From Microbacterium lacus (GTDB taxonomy: Bacteria > Actinomycetota > Actinomycetes > Actinomycetales > Microbacteriaceae): a stretch of 64,000 bases of DNA. The stretch spans positions 434,001 through 498,000 of the forward strand of contig NZ_BAAAPK010000001.1 of the NCBI RefSeq assembly GCF_039531105.1. The letters run 5' to 3'. Positions 8,330 through 16,974 of this stretch are shown here, in pieces; position 1 is the stretch's first letter; the number at the start of each line of letters is the position of its first letter. The translations under genes were made by a program, and so were the position numbers. The notes beneath the pieces are model-generated. The model was not told the DNA's origin. It saw only the letters and a program-made list of their open reading frames with translations, and searched no databases.

Positions 8330-8959
8330 TCAGCGCTCGGCGTGCACGATGAGCCACTGCGCGACGGCGTCCGTGCCGCCGGTGTTGTGGATGCGGTGCG
8401 GGCGCGAGCACGGGAAGCTGATCGCGTCGCCCGGCCGCAGGATCACCCGCTCCTCGTCGAAGTCGATCGTGAGCTCGCCCGAGATCATCGTGCCGACCTC
8501 GTAGCCGTCGTGGCGGAAGAGGTCGTCCTCGCCGTGCGCGCTCGCGCCGGGCGGGTAAATCGACTCGAAGTAGTCCACGCCCGGGGTCCGACCCGGCGAG
8601 AGGCGTCGGAACGTCACGCCGCTCTCCAGCACGACGCTCGATGCGTGCTGAGCGCGCTGCAGCGCGAAACCCCCGGCGGTCGCCTCCACATCGGCGACGA
8701 CGTCGGAGCGCGCGTCGAACACCGAGGCGAGCGGGATGCCGAGGGCATCGGTGATCGCGATGAGCCGCGACACGCTCGGCTGGAGCACCCCCCGCTCGAT
8801 CTGCGACACCGCGCTCGGCGAGATCCCGAGCTTCTTCGCGAGGGAGCGGGCCGACATCCCCTGCTGCTCGCGCAGGTCGCGGAGGCGCGCGCCCACGTCG
8901 GGCGGCGAATCGACGGATGCCGCGCCCTCGCCGGTGGGGGTGAGGACGGCATCCGACAT
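8330..8959 (-). CDS. HTH (XRE) - cupin transcriptional regulator of the purine/allantoin genes
   Basis: A 209-residue regulator. The N-terminal XRE helix-turn-helix covers about residues 22-77 (VGARLRDLREQQGMSARSLA onward) and a C-terminal cupin_2 sensor domain covers about 120-207, with the GDAISFPCSRPHRIHN barrel motif. Such proteins usually sense a small metabolite through the cupin. It is divergent from the permease-allantoinase operon, and two matching palindromes lie between them. A minus-strand TAGGAT box (plus 8966-8971) ends 6 nt before the ATG. Its role in controlling purine catabolism is inferred from position. Confidence 0.9.
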   Translation of the reverse strand: MSDAVLTPTGEGAASVDSPPDVGARLRDLREQQGMSARSLAKKLGISPSAVSQIERGVLQPSVSRLIAITDALGIPLASVFDARSDVVADVEATAGGFALQRAQHASSVVLESGVTFRRLSPGRTPGVDYFESIYPPGASAHGEDDLFRHDGYEVGTMISGELTIDFDEERVILRPGDAISFPCSRPHRIHNTGGTDAVAQWLIVHAER

Positions 8960-9000
8960 GACGGCATCCTAACCGGCGCCCGTCCGGACTCGTGCACTCC

Positions 9001-9022
9001 GTGTGAAGTCCTAACTTCACAC
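9001..9022. promoter_or_regulatory. palindromic operator 1 (GTGTGAAGT-N4-ACTTCACAC)
   Basis: A perfect 9-bp inverted repeat, GTGTGAAGT and ACTTCACAC, flanks CCTA. It lies 42 bp upstream of the XRE-cupin regulator's ATG on the divergent side. Its centre is 52 bp (about five helical turns) from the second copy, fitting binding of regulator dimers on one DNA face. Confidence 0.85.
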
Positions 9023-9051
9023 GGCTGTTACAGCGGGGAAACCTCCGGAGC

Positions 9052-9075
9052 GATGTGAAGCAATAACTTCACATC
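9052..9075. promoter_or_regulatory. palindromic operator 2 (GATGTGAAG-N6-CTTCACATC)
   Basis: A second copy of the TGTGAAG...CTTCACA palindrome, with 9-bp perfect arms around CAATAA. It is closer to the NCS1 permease gene, whose ATG is 86 bp downstream. The shared core with operator 1 makes the neighbouring XRE-cupin protein the likely binder. Confidence 0.85.
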
Positions 9076-9161
9076 TACGTACCACCAGGCCGCGGACTCC
9101 ACGTCGCAGCTCGCTCCGCCCGTTCCGGGCATCCGCTCCTCACCTGGAAGGTTCCACCCCC

Positions 9162-10820
9162 ATGACCGAGATCGCCGCGCCTCCGGGCGCACCGCTGACC
9201 AAGCCGCAAGACATCATCGAAGCCGCCGGGCACCCGGTCGGCTCGGGCAACATGAAGCCCGAATACGACGTCCGCCTCGCGAACGAGGACCTCGCGCCGC
9301 TGCGCAAGCAGAAGTGGTCCTGGTACAACATCTTCGCGTTCTGGATGTCGGACGTGCACTCCGTCGGCGGATACGTGACCGCCGGTTCGCTGTTCGCCCT
9401 CGGCATCGCCGCGTGGCAGGTGCTCGTCGCGCTCCTGGTCGGCATCATCATCGTCCAGGTCTTCACGAATCTGGTCGCCAAGCCGAGCCAGAAGACCGGC
9501 GTGCCCTACCCGGTCGTGAACCGCGCGATCTTCGGCATCAAGGGCGCGAACATCCCCGCGATCATCCGCGGCATCATCGCGATCGCCTGGTACGGCGTGC
9601 AGACGTTCCTCGCCGCGCAGTCGCTCAACATCATCTTCCTGAAGTTCATCCCCGCGAGCGCCCAGCTGCTGGAGTACAGCTTCCTGGGGCTGTCCGCCCT
9701 CGGCTGGATCTCGTACGGCATCCTCTGGGTGGCCCAGGTCGCCCTGTTCTGGAACGGTATGGAGGTCATCCGCCGCTTCATCGACTGGGCGGGTCCCGCG
9801 GTCTACGTCGTGATGATCATCCTCGCGGTCTACCTCGTCTCGCAGGCCGGGTGGGAGAACATCGACTTCGACCTGTCCGACCCGAACCTGCCCGACGTCG
9901 GATTCTGGGGCTCGATCGGGCTCATGTTCATGGCGATCGGCATCGTGGTCTCCTACTTCTCCGGTCCGATGCTCAACTTCGGCGACTTCGCCCGCTACGG
10001 CCGCAGCTTCAGCGCCGTGAAGAAGGGCAACTTCTGGGGCCTGCCCGTCAACTTCCTCTTCTTCTCGCTGCTGACGGTCATCACGGCATCCGCCACGATC
10101 CCGGTGTTCGGTGAGCTCATCACCGACCCGATCCACACGGTCGAGCGCATCGACACCCCGTTCGCGATCCTCCTCGGCGGACTGACGTTCGTCACCGCCA
10201 CGGTCGGCATCAACATCGTCGCGAACTTCATCTCGCCCGCGTTCGACTTCTCCAACGTCGCGCCCAACAAGATCTCCTGGCGCATGGGCGGCATGATCGC
10301 CGCGGTCGGGTCCGTCTTCCTCCTGCCGTGGAACTGGTACTCCAACCCGACGGCGATCCACTATTCGCTCGGCGTGCTCGCCGCCCTCATCGGTCCCCTG
10401 TTCGGCATCCTAATCGCCGGCTACTACATCGCCGCCCGCCAGCGCATCAAGACGGACGAGATGTTCACCATGTCGGACAAGGGGGCGTACTGGTACCGCA
10501 AGGGCTACAACCCGAACGGCATCAAGGCGCTGCTGTGGGCGGGCATCCCGACGATCGCGATCGCGATCCTGCCGAAGATGATCGCCGACCTGGGCGGGTT
10601 CGACATCTCGTGGATCGGCAACTTCACCTGGTTCATCGGCTGCGGGCTGGGCTACGGGCTGTTCGTGCTGTTCGAGAAGCTCGACCCGCGCGTCCCCTCC
10701 TTCGCCGGCGAGACCGACGGCATCTCGGACGGCACGATCGACGGCGCGGCGGCGACCTCGGACGCCGAGCCGCCGGCGATCTCGGCGGAGGTCCCCGTCG
10801 TGACGGACGCGAAAGCGTGA
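9162..10820 (+). CDS. NCS1-family purine/allantoin permease
   Basis: A 552-residue integral membrane transporter of the nucleobase-cation-symport-1 family with about 12 hydrophobic helices. The WSWYNIFAFWMSDVHSVGGY segment of helix 1 and the PYPVVNRAIFGIKGANIPA segment are family hallmarks. A hydrophilic Ala-rich tail ends the protein. It heads the operon that continues with a racemase and allantoinase (GTGA overlap with the racemase), so allantoin, urate or another purine-derived ureide is the most likely cargo. The family also carries uracil, cytosine and hydantoins. Confidence 0.9.
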   Translation: MTEIAAPPGAPLTKPQDIIEAAGHPVGSGNMKPEYDVRLANEDLAPLRKQKWSWYNIFAFWMSDVHSVGGYVTAGSLFALGIAAWQVLVALLVGIIIVQVFTNLVAKPSQKTGVPYPVVNRAIFGIKGANIPAIIRGIIAIAWYGVQTFLAAQSLNIIFLKFIPASAQLLEYSFLGLSALGWISYGILWVAQVALFWNGMEVIRRFIDWAGPAVYVVMIILAVYLVSQAGWENIDFDLSDPNLPDVGFWGSIGLMFMAIGIVVSYFSGPMLNFGDFARYGRSFSAVKKGNFWGLPVNFLFFSLLTVITASATIPVFGELITDPIHTVERIDTPFAILLGGLTFVTATVGINIVANFISPAFDFSNVAPNKISWRMGGMIAAVGSVFLLPWNWYSNPTAIHYSLGVLAALIGPLFGILIAGYYIAARQRIKTDEMFTMSDKGAYWYRKGYNPNGIKALLWAGIPTIAIAILPKMIADLGGFDISWIGNFTWFIGCGLGYGLFVLFEKLDPRVPSFAGETDGISDGTIDGAAATSDAEPPAISAEVPVVTDAKA

Positions 10821-11530
10821 AGATCACCCTGCTCAACCCGAACACCTCCCGGGCGATGACCGCGAAGATCGCGGCTGCCGCCCGGGAGGTGGCGGGGCCG
10901 GATGTGGAGATCGCTGCGGTGTGCCCGCTCGACGGTCCCGCCGCGATCGAGAGCCACCTCGATGAGGCGTTCGCCGCTGTCGCGGTGATCGAGCTCATCC
11001 GCCGCGATCAGCTCGAGGGCGGCAGCGACGCGTATGTGATCGCGTGCTTCGGGGACCCGGGGCTGGATGCCGCGCGCGAACTCGTGGACGTGCCGGTGAT
11101 CGGCATCGCGGAGGCCGCGATGCACGTCGCGGCGATCTCGGGGCGCTCGTTCGGGATCGTCACGACGCTCTCCCGCACCCTCGGCCGGGCGCAGGATCTG
11201 CTGCACCGGTACGGCTTCGACCGAACCTGCGTCGCGGCGTACGGGAGCGGCATCCCGGTCCTGGATCTGGAGGACGTGAGCGGCCCCGCCTTCGACGCGC
11301 TCGCCGGGTGGTGCGAGCGTGTCGTGCGGGAGGACGGTGCGGATGTCGTCGTGCTCGGCTGCGCCGGCATGGCCGACCTGTGCGACCGCCTCGCGGACCG
11401 GGTCGGGGTCCCGGTCGTGGACGGCGTGGCCGCGGCGGTCGGTCTCGCTTCGGGGATGGCACGCATGCGCGTCGGCACGAGCAAGCGCGACGAGTACGCG
11501 CCGCCGCCGCGCGAAACCGTCGGGGTGTGA
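10817..11530 (+). CDS. Asp/Glu/hydantoin racemase family protein, probable allantoin racemase
   Basis: A 237-residue member of the Asp/Glu/hydantoin racemase superfamily. The two catalytic cysteines are in YVIACFGDPGLDAA and VVVLGCAGMADL. The opening ITLLNPNTS is typical of the hydantoin/allantoin racemase branch. The GTG start overlaps the permease stop codon by 4 bp. In allantoin operons this family interconverts (R)- and (S)-allantoin, so the stereospecific allantoinase next door can use both forms. Specificity for allantoin rather than hydantoins is inferred from context. Confidence 0.85.
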   Translation: MKITLLNPNTSRAMTAKIAAAAREVAGPDVEIAAVCPLDGPAAIESHLDEAFAAVAVIELIRRDQLEGGSDAYVIACFGDPGLDAARELVDVPVIGIAEAAMHVAAISGRSFGIVTTLSRTLGRAQDLLHRYGFDRTCVAAYGSGIPVLDLEDVSGPAFDALAGWCERVVREDGADVVVLGCAGMADLCDRLADRVGVPVVDGVAAAVGLASGMARMRVGTSKRDEYAPPPRETVGV

Positions 11531-11606
11531 GTCCGGCCGATTTCACCGCGGCGAAACACGCATGGGGGAGGCTGGGCAGCAGCATCCGATCGACGAGAGG
11601 CATTCG

Positions 11607-12980
11607 ATGAGCGACAGCGGGACCACGGTCTTCCGGGCGCAGCGCGCGTTGGTCGACGGGGCGTTCGTCCCCGCGGCGGTCGTGGTCCAACGGCGACGCA
11701 TCGTCGATGTCGCCGACGTGCGCACGAAGGCCTCCGGCGCGAAGGCGGTGCTCGTCCCCGATGACGCGGTTCTCCTCCCCGGCCTCGTCGACTCGCACGT
11801 GCACGTGAACGAACCGGGCCGCACCGAGTGGGAGGGCTTCCGCTCGGCGACCTTGGCCGCCGCGGCGGGCGGGGTCACGACGATCGTCGACATGCCGCTG
11901 AACTCCCTGCCGCCCACGACGACCCCGGACGCGCTCGCGATCAAGCGCGCGGCCGCCGAACCGTCGGCGTACATCGACGTGGGCTTCTGGGGCGGCGCGG
12001 TCCCCGGCAACCTGGGTTCGCTCGGCCCCCTGCACGACGCGGGCGTGTACGGGTTCAAGTGCTTCCTCTCGCCGTCCGGGGTCGATGAGTTCCCGCACCT
12101 GGACCGGGCGCAGCTGGATGCCGCGATGGAGGAGGTCGCCGCGATCGGGTCGCGGCTCATCGTGCACGCGGAGGACCCCGACCTCCTGGCCGCCGACGGC
12201 GCCCTCGGCCGCGATTACGACGCGTTCCTCGCGTCACGGCCGGCGGCGAGCGAGGCCTCCGCGATCGACGCGGTGATCGCCGCCGCGCGGCGCACCGGCG
12301 CCCGGGCGCACATCCTCCACCTGAGCGATGCCGGATCGCTGCCGGCGATCCGTGCGGCCAAGGCGGACGGTGTGGCCCTCACGGTCGAGACGTGCCCGCA
12401 TTACCTGACGATCGTCGCGGAGGAGATCCCGGACGGAGCGAGCGAATTCAAGTGCTGCCCGCCGATCCGCGGCTCCGCGAACCGCGACCTGCTGTGGGAC
12501 GGCGTCGTGGACGGCACGATCGATGCGATCGTGAGCGATCACTCGCCCTCCACCGTCGACCTCAAGCGCTCCGGCGGCGGTGACTTCGGTCTCGCGTGGG
12601 GCGGGATCGCGGGGCTCCAGGTGGGGCTGTCGGCGGTGTGGACCGAGGCGCGGGGGCGCGGCATCCCGCTCGAAGCGATCCTGCCCCTGTTCACGACCGG
12701 TCCGGCCGCCGTCGCGGGGCTGTCCGCCGGAGTGATCACACCAGGGGCACCCGCCCACCTGACGGTGTTCGGTCTCGACGACGCCTACCCGATACAGGCA
12801 GCGCAGCTCCTGCACAAGAACCCGATCACGGCGTACGAGAACCGCGTGCTTCACGGCCGCGTGCGGCGCACCTGGCTGCACGGCAAGTCCGTGTTCAACG
12901 TGACCGAGGGCGGCGCCGGCGAGGCGCCGCGCTTCCGCGGGACGCCGCGCGGCCGGCTCCTGTCTCGCACGGCCGGATGA
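11607..12980 (+). CDS. allB: allantoinase
   Basis: A 457-residue amidohydrolase-superfamily enzyme that opens allantoin to allantoate. Metal ligands are in DSHVHVNEPGRTEWEGF (His64, His66), the carbamylated lysine is Lys151 in VYGFKCFLSPSG, and further ligands lie in IVHAED and AHILHLSDA. The ETCPHYL segment is typical of allantoinases and related dihydropyrimidinases. Translation starts at an ATG at 11607 with GAGAGG upstream, 76 bp after the racemase. Its stop overlaps the next gene by 4 bp. Confidence 0.95.
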   Translation: MSDSGTTVFRAQRALVDGAFVPAAVVVQRRRIVDVADVRTKASGAKAVLVPDDAVLLPGLVDSHVHVNEPGRTEWEGFRSATLAAAAGGVTTIVDMPLNSLPPTTTPDALAIKRAAAEPSAYIDVGFWGGAVPGNLGSLGPLHDAGVYGFKCFLSPSGVDEFPHLDRAQLDAAMEEVAAIGSRLIVHAEDPDLLAADGALGRDYDAFLASRPAASEASAIDAVIAAARRTGARAHILHLSDAGSLPAIRAAKADGVALTVETCPHYLTIVAEEIPDGASEFKCCPPIRGSANRDLLWDGVVDGTIDAIVSDHSPSTVDLKRSGGGDFGLAWGGIAGLQVGLSAVWTEARGRGIPLEAILPLFTTGPAAVAGLSAGVITPGAPAHLTVFGLDDAYPIQAAQLLHKNPITAYENRVLHGRVRRTWLHGKSVFNVTEGGAGEAPRFRGTPRGRLLSRTAG

Positions 12981-14107
12981 TGCAGTTGGATGGGGGCATG
13001 CCGATCCAGATCCTGCAGCCGGGTGTCGGCGAGATCCCGGGCGATCACTACCTGCGCGCGACGCCCGAGACGGTGCTGTGGGGGCGGCTGCCGTGCGAGA
13101 CGGATGCCGCCGTGCTCGGCATCCGATCGGGCGAGAGCGTCACGATCGACACCGTGAGTCACGAGGGCATCCTCGAAGATCACGGCAAAGACCCGCTCGG
13201 GTACTTCACGGGTCAGGGCGTGGCCGCGGACGCCGTGCTCGAGGACGCGATCGCGATCGCCGCGAAGCTCTCGCGCGATCCCGCCACGGACGGGCCGCAC
13301 GTCGTGACCGGGCCGATCCTCGTCGAGGGCGCCGAGCCGGGGGACGTGCTGCGGATCACGGTCGAGAAGCTGTCGCCGCGCGTGCCGTACGGCGTGATCT
13401 CGAACCGCCACGGCAAGGGCGCGCTCGTGGGGGAGCTGCCCCGCGGGGACTATCACGTGAGCGTGTTCACGCCCGTGGAGGAGCGCGACGGGGCGCTCGT
13501 CGGCCTGCTGCCGATCGTCGACGACGGACCGCGGGCGGTGTCGTTCCCGCTCGCGCCGTTCCTCGGGACGATGGGAGTCGCCGTGAGCGGCGCGGAGCGT
13601 CCGCACTCCGTGCCCCCGGGGTCGCACGGCGGCAACATCGACATCAACCTGCTCGTGGAGGGCACGGCGCTGTACCTGCCGGTGCAGGTCACCGGGGCGC
13701 TCGCCTACGTCGGCGACCCGCACTTCGCGCAGGGCGACGGCGAGGTCGCTCTCACCGCGCTCGAGGCGTCGCTGCGGGCAACCCTGCGCTTCGATGTGAT
13801 CCCCCGCGCCGAAGCGCTCGCCGAGTTCGGCGAGCTTCGCGGACCCCTCGTGCGCACCACGGAGTACCTCGTGCCGACGGGCCTGCACCCCGACCTGAAC
13901 GAGGCGATGCGGGCGTGCGTGCGCTCCGCGCTGACCCTGATCGAAGCCCGGTGGGGCGTGCAGGAGCACCTCGCCTACGCGTACCTGAGCGCCGCGACGG
14001 ACTTCGACATCTCGCAGGTGGTCGACATCGTGTGCGGTGTGCACGCGCGGATCCGCGAAGCGGACTTCGCGGAGGTCGACCGGACGCGGGGACGCGGCCA
14101 TGGGTGA
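12977..14107 (+). CDS. acetamidase/formamidase-family protein in the allantoin operon
   Basis: A 376-residue FmdA/AmdA-type amidase that hydrolyses small amides to ammonia and a carboxylate. Visible marks are the SVTIDTVSHEG strand, VTGPILVEGAEPGD, the GVISNRHGKG turn and the PPGSHGGNIDINLL motif of the family. The ATG at 12977 overlaps the allB stop; a second ATG follows immediately. Tight coupling on both sides (4-bp overlap upstream, 8-bp overlap downstream) ties it to ureide breakdown. Its substrate might be formamide, oxamate or oxalurate-like amides; this is not decidable here. Confidence 0.85.
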   Translation: MMQLDGGMPIQILQPGVGEIPGDHYLRATPETVLWGRLPCETDAAVLGIRSGESVTIDTVSHEGILEDHGKDPLGYFTGQGVAADAVLEDAIAIAAKLSRDPATDGPHVVTGPILVEGAEPGDVLRITVEKLSPRVPYGVISNRHGKGALVGELPRGDYHVSVFTPVEERDGALVGLLPIVDDGPRAVSFPLAPFLGTMGVAVSGAERPHSVPPGSHGGNIDINLLVEGTALYLPVQVTGALAYVGDPHFAQGDGEVALTALEASLRATLRFDVIPRAEALAEFGELRGPLVRTTEYLVPTGLHPDLNEAMRACVRSALTLIEARWGVQEHLAYAYLSAATDFDISQVVDIVCGVHARIREADFAEVDRTRGRGHG

Positions 14108-15680
14108 GCCGATCGGTGCCGAGGCCGTGCCCGCCGACCTGCTCGCGGCCTTCACGGCGTACGAGAGCGCCATCATGGCGAACGACCTCGACGCGCTCGA
14201 CGCCGCCTTCGCGCCCGGACCCGACACCATGCGGGGGGATGCCGCGGGCCTCCTGATCGGACACGACGCGATCAGCGCGTTCCGCGGCACCCGCGGCGGC
14301 GTGCCCGCGCGGGTGATCGAGCGCATCGAGTACCGCCCGTTCAGCGCGGATGCCGCGCTTGTGGTCTCCGTCTCGCGCTTCACCGGCGGCGGCACGGGCC
14401 TGCAGACCCAGGTGTGGGAGCGCCGCGACGGCCGGTGGCTCATCACCGCCGCCCACGTGACCCCGCGCGCGCAGGCGTTCGACCGGTCGGTGTGGCGGAC
14501 GGTCGGCGATCCGCTCTTCCAAGGCGCGTGGGAGGGGCCGCTCGCCGGTCTCACGGTCGCGGTGAAGGACCTGTTCGCGATCAGCGGCTATCGCATCGGC
14601 GCCGGCAATCCGGCGTTCCTCGAGGACGCCCGCCCCGAGACCTCGACCGCCGCCGCCGTCACCGATCTCCTCCGCGCCGGCGCATCCCTGCGGGGCATCG
14701 CGCGCACGGACGAGTTCGCCTACAGCATCGCCGGCGACAACGCGCACTACGGCACCCCGCCCAACGGCGCGGTGCCGGGGGCGCTGCCGGGCGGATCCTC
14801 GAGCGGTCCGGCATCCGCCGTCGCCACCGGTCAGGCCGAGATCGGCCTCGCGACCGACACCGCGGGATCGGTGCGCGTGCCGGCGTCGTACCAGGGGCTC
14901 TGGGGCCTGCGCACGAGCCACGGGCTCGTGCCCCGCCAGGGTCTCCTGCCGCTCGCGCAGTCCTTCGACACGATCGGCTGGCTCACGCGCGACGGAGAGA
15001 CCCTGCAGCGGGTCGCGGACTGGTGCCTGAGCTACGACTCGTCCGCCTCGACCGAGAACGTGTACGGCGAGTCCGACGACGACCTTCCATGGCGGTTCGT
15101 CGTTCCCGTCGAAGTGCTCGACGCGGCCGCGCCCGAGACCCGCGGGGCGTTCGAGGCCCTGCTCGACCGGCTCGCGGTGACGGATGCCGCCCCCGTCGAC
15201 AGCGTCTCGATCGGCGATCTCGACGAGTACCTCGTCCCGTTCCGCACGGTGCAGGGCGCGGAGGCGTGGCGCAACAACGGCGAGTGGGTCACAGCGAATC
15301 CGGGCGCGCTCGGCCCCGCCGTCGCCGAGCGCTTCCGCGCGGCATCCGCCGTCACCGCGGCCGAGGAGGCGGACGCCCGCCGCGCCCTCGAGCCGCTCGC
15401 CGCGCGGATGCAGTCGGCCGTCGCGGACGCCGTGCTGCTCATGCCGACCGTTCCCGGCCCGGCCCCGCTGCGGACCGCCGCAGGCGACCGCATCGACGCC
15501 GTGCGCACCGCGACCCTGCGGATGACCACGCCCGCCGCGGTCGCAGGCCTCCCGTCGCTGTCGGCACCGCTGCTGCGCGTGCCCGGCGGTCCGGTGGGGG
15601 TCTGCGTGACCTCGCGCTCGGGCACCGATGTCGCCCTCGTGCGCCTGGCGCGGCGCCTCGCCCAGGCGGTGCGCGCATGA
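14100..15680 (+). CDS. AtzH-like (DUF3225) domain fused to an amidase-signature enzyme
   Basis: A 526-residue two-domain protein. Residues about 8-128 form an NTF2-like AtzH/HpxZ-type domain (FTAYESAIMANDLDALDAAF; LQTQVWERRDGRWLITAAHV). Residues about 135-525 are an amidase with Lys156 in AVKDLF, the GGSSSGPASA Ser cluster at 231-240, and Ser257 in ATDTAGSVRVPA, the Ser-cisSer-Lys triad. In enterobacterial hpx clusters the two parts are separate genes (HpxZ, HpxY) linked to oxalurate/oxamate use. Its start lies inside the formamidase gene (8-bp overlap). I infer a role in oxalurate or related amide hydrolysis. Confidence 0.88.
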   Translation: MGEPIGAEAVPADLLAAFTAYESAIMANDLDALDAAFAPGPDTMRGDAAGLLIGHDAISAFRGTRGGVPARVIERIEYRPFSADAALVVSVSRFTGGGTGLQTQVWERRDGRWLITAAHVTPRAQAFDRSVWRTVGDPLFQGAWEGPLAGLTVAVKDLFAISGYRIGAGNPAFLEDARPETSTAAAVTDLLRAGASLRGIARTDEFAYSIAGDNAHYGTPPNGAVPGALPGGSSSGPASAVATGQAEIGLATDTAGSVRVPASYQGLWGLRTSHGLVPRQGLLPLAQSFDTIGWLTRDGETLQRVADWCLSYDSSASTENVYGESDDDLPWRFVVPVEVLDAAAPETRGAFEALLDRLAVTDAAPVDSVSIGDLDEYLVPFRTVQGAEAWRNNGEWVTANPGALGPAVAERFRAASAVTAAEEADARRALEPLAARMQSAVADAVLLMPTVPGPAPLRTAAGDRIDAVRTATLRMTTPAAVAGLPSLSAPLLRVPGGPVGVCVTSRSGTDVALVRLARRLAQAVRA

Positions 15681-15736
15681 CCCCGCCGAGCCGTCTCCCT
15701 GCCCCCCACCGCGAACCCCCGAACTCAGGAAGCCGC

Positions 15737-16969
15737 ATGAACGAGATCCCCGGACCCATCGCCCCGCCCGCGCGCCTGCTCATGGGACCCGGGCCGATCT
15801 CGGCCTATCCGTCCGTGCTCACCGCGATGTCCGCCGCGCTCGTCGGGCAGTACGACCCGTTCATGACGGCGACGATGACCGAGACGCAAGAGCTCTACCG
15901 GCGGGTCTGGGGCACCTCGAACGACGCCACTGTCCTGATCGACGGCACCTCGCGCGCCGGCATCGAGGCCGCGATGATCTCGCTCATCCGTCCCGGCGAC
16001 CGCGTGCTCGTCCCGGTTTTCGGCCGCTTCGGTCACCTCCTCGCCGAGATCGCCGAGCGCGCGATGGCCGAGGTGCACACGATCGAGGTGCCGTGGGGGC
16101 AGGTCTTCCCCGTCTCCGCGATCGAACAGGCGATCCTGGCCGTCAAGCCTCAGTTGCTCGGTCTGGTCCAGGGCGACACGTCGACCACGATGCTCCAGCC
16201 GCTCGACGAGGTCGGCGCGCTGTGCGCGAAGCACGGTGTCCTCTTCTACTCCGACGCCACGGCCTCCCTCGGCGGCAACCCGTTCGAGGCCGACGCGTGG
16301 GGACTGGATGCCGCCACCGCAGGACTGCAGAAGTGCCTCGGCGGCCCGTCGGGCTCGGCGCCGATCACGCTGTCCGAACGTGCGGTGGAGCTCATCCGAT
16401 CGCGCAAGAAGATCGAGGCCGGCATTCGCGAGGAGGGCGACGAGGATGCGGCGGACTTCATCCGCTCGAACTACTTCGACCTCGGCATGATCCTGGACTA
16501 CTGGGGTCCCCGCCGCCTGAACCACCACACCGAGGCGACGTCGATGCTGTACGGCGCGCGCGAGTGCGCCCGCCTGCTGCTGCTCGAAGGCCGTGACGAG
16601 GTGATCGCGCGCCACCGCCTGCACGGCGCTGCCATGCTCGCCGGCGTGCAGGGCCTCGGGCTCACCGTCTTCGGCGACCTCGCGCACAAGATGACGAACG
16701 TCGTCGCCGTCGAGATCCCCGAGGGGGTACCGGGGGACGCCGCCCGCACCGCGATGCTGACGGACTTCGGCATCGAGATCGGCACGTCGTTCGGTCCGCT
16801 GCACGGACGCGTCTGGCGCATCGGAACGATGGGGTACAACGCCCGGACCGACGCCGTGCTGCAGACGCTCGCCGCTCTCGAGACGGTGCTGCGCCGGTTC
16901 TGCGCGCCGGTCGCCGCGAACGGCGGGGTGGATGCCGCGCAGGGCATATACGCGTCGGCGGGTCGCTGA
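15737..16969 (+). CDS. pucG: (S)-ureidoglycine-glyoxylate aminotransferase type, PLP class V
   Basis: A 410-residue fold-type I PLP enzyme. The PLP-binding lysine is Lys199 in TAGLQKCLGGPSG, and YSDATASLGGN carries the pyridine-binding Asp173. The GPGPISAYPSVL opening and the ILDYWGPRRLNHHTE segment match alanine/ureidoglycine-glyoxylate aminotransferases. In Bacillus PucG transfers the ureidoglycine amino group to glyoxylate, making oxalurate and glycine. I chose the ATG at 15737 because of AGGAAG just before it; an ATG at 15677 overlapping the amidase stop would add 20 low-complexity residues. Its position between the amidase and allantoate amidohydrolase supports the ureidoglycine role. 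Confidence 0.9.
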   Translation: MNEIPGPIAPPARLLMGPGPISAYPSVLTAMSAALVGQYDPFMTATMTETQELYRRVWGTSNDATVLIDGTSRAGIEAAMISLIRPGDRVLVPVFGRFGHLLAEIAERAMAEVHTIEVPWGQVFPVSAIEQAILAVKPQLLGLVQGDTSTTMLQPLDEVGALCAKHGVLFYSDATASLGGNPFEADAWGLDAATAGLQKCLGGPSGSAPITLSERAVELIRSRKKIEAGIREEGDEDAADFIRSNYFDLGMILDYWGPRRLNHHTEATSMLYGARECARLLLLEGRDEVIARHRLHGAAMLAGVQGLGLTVFGDLAHKMTNVVAVEIPEGVPGDAARTAMLTDFGIEIGTSFGPLHGRVWRIGTMGYNARTDAVLQTLAALETVLRRFCAPVAANGGVDAAQGIYASAGR

Positions 16970-16974
16970 CCGCG

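Noticed and set aside
9001..9075. Palindromes as intrinsic terminators
   Set aside because: They lie between divergent start codons, share a common core and have no U-run; an operator role fits better.
15677..15737. Upstream ATG at 15677 as the start of the aminotransferase
   Set aside because: It would add 20 Pro/Ser/Arg-rich residues not expected in the family, while the ATG at 15737 has a good ribosome site.
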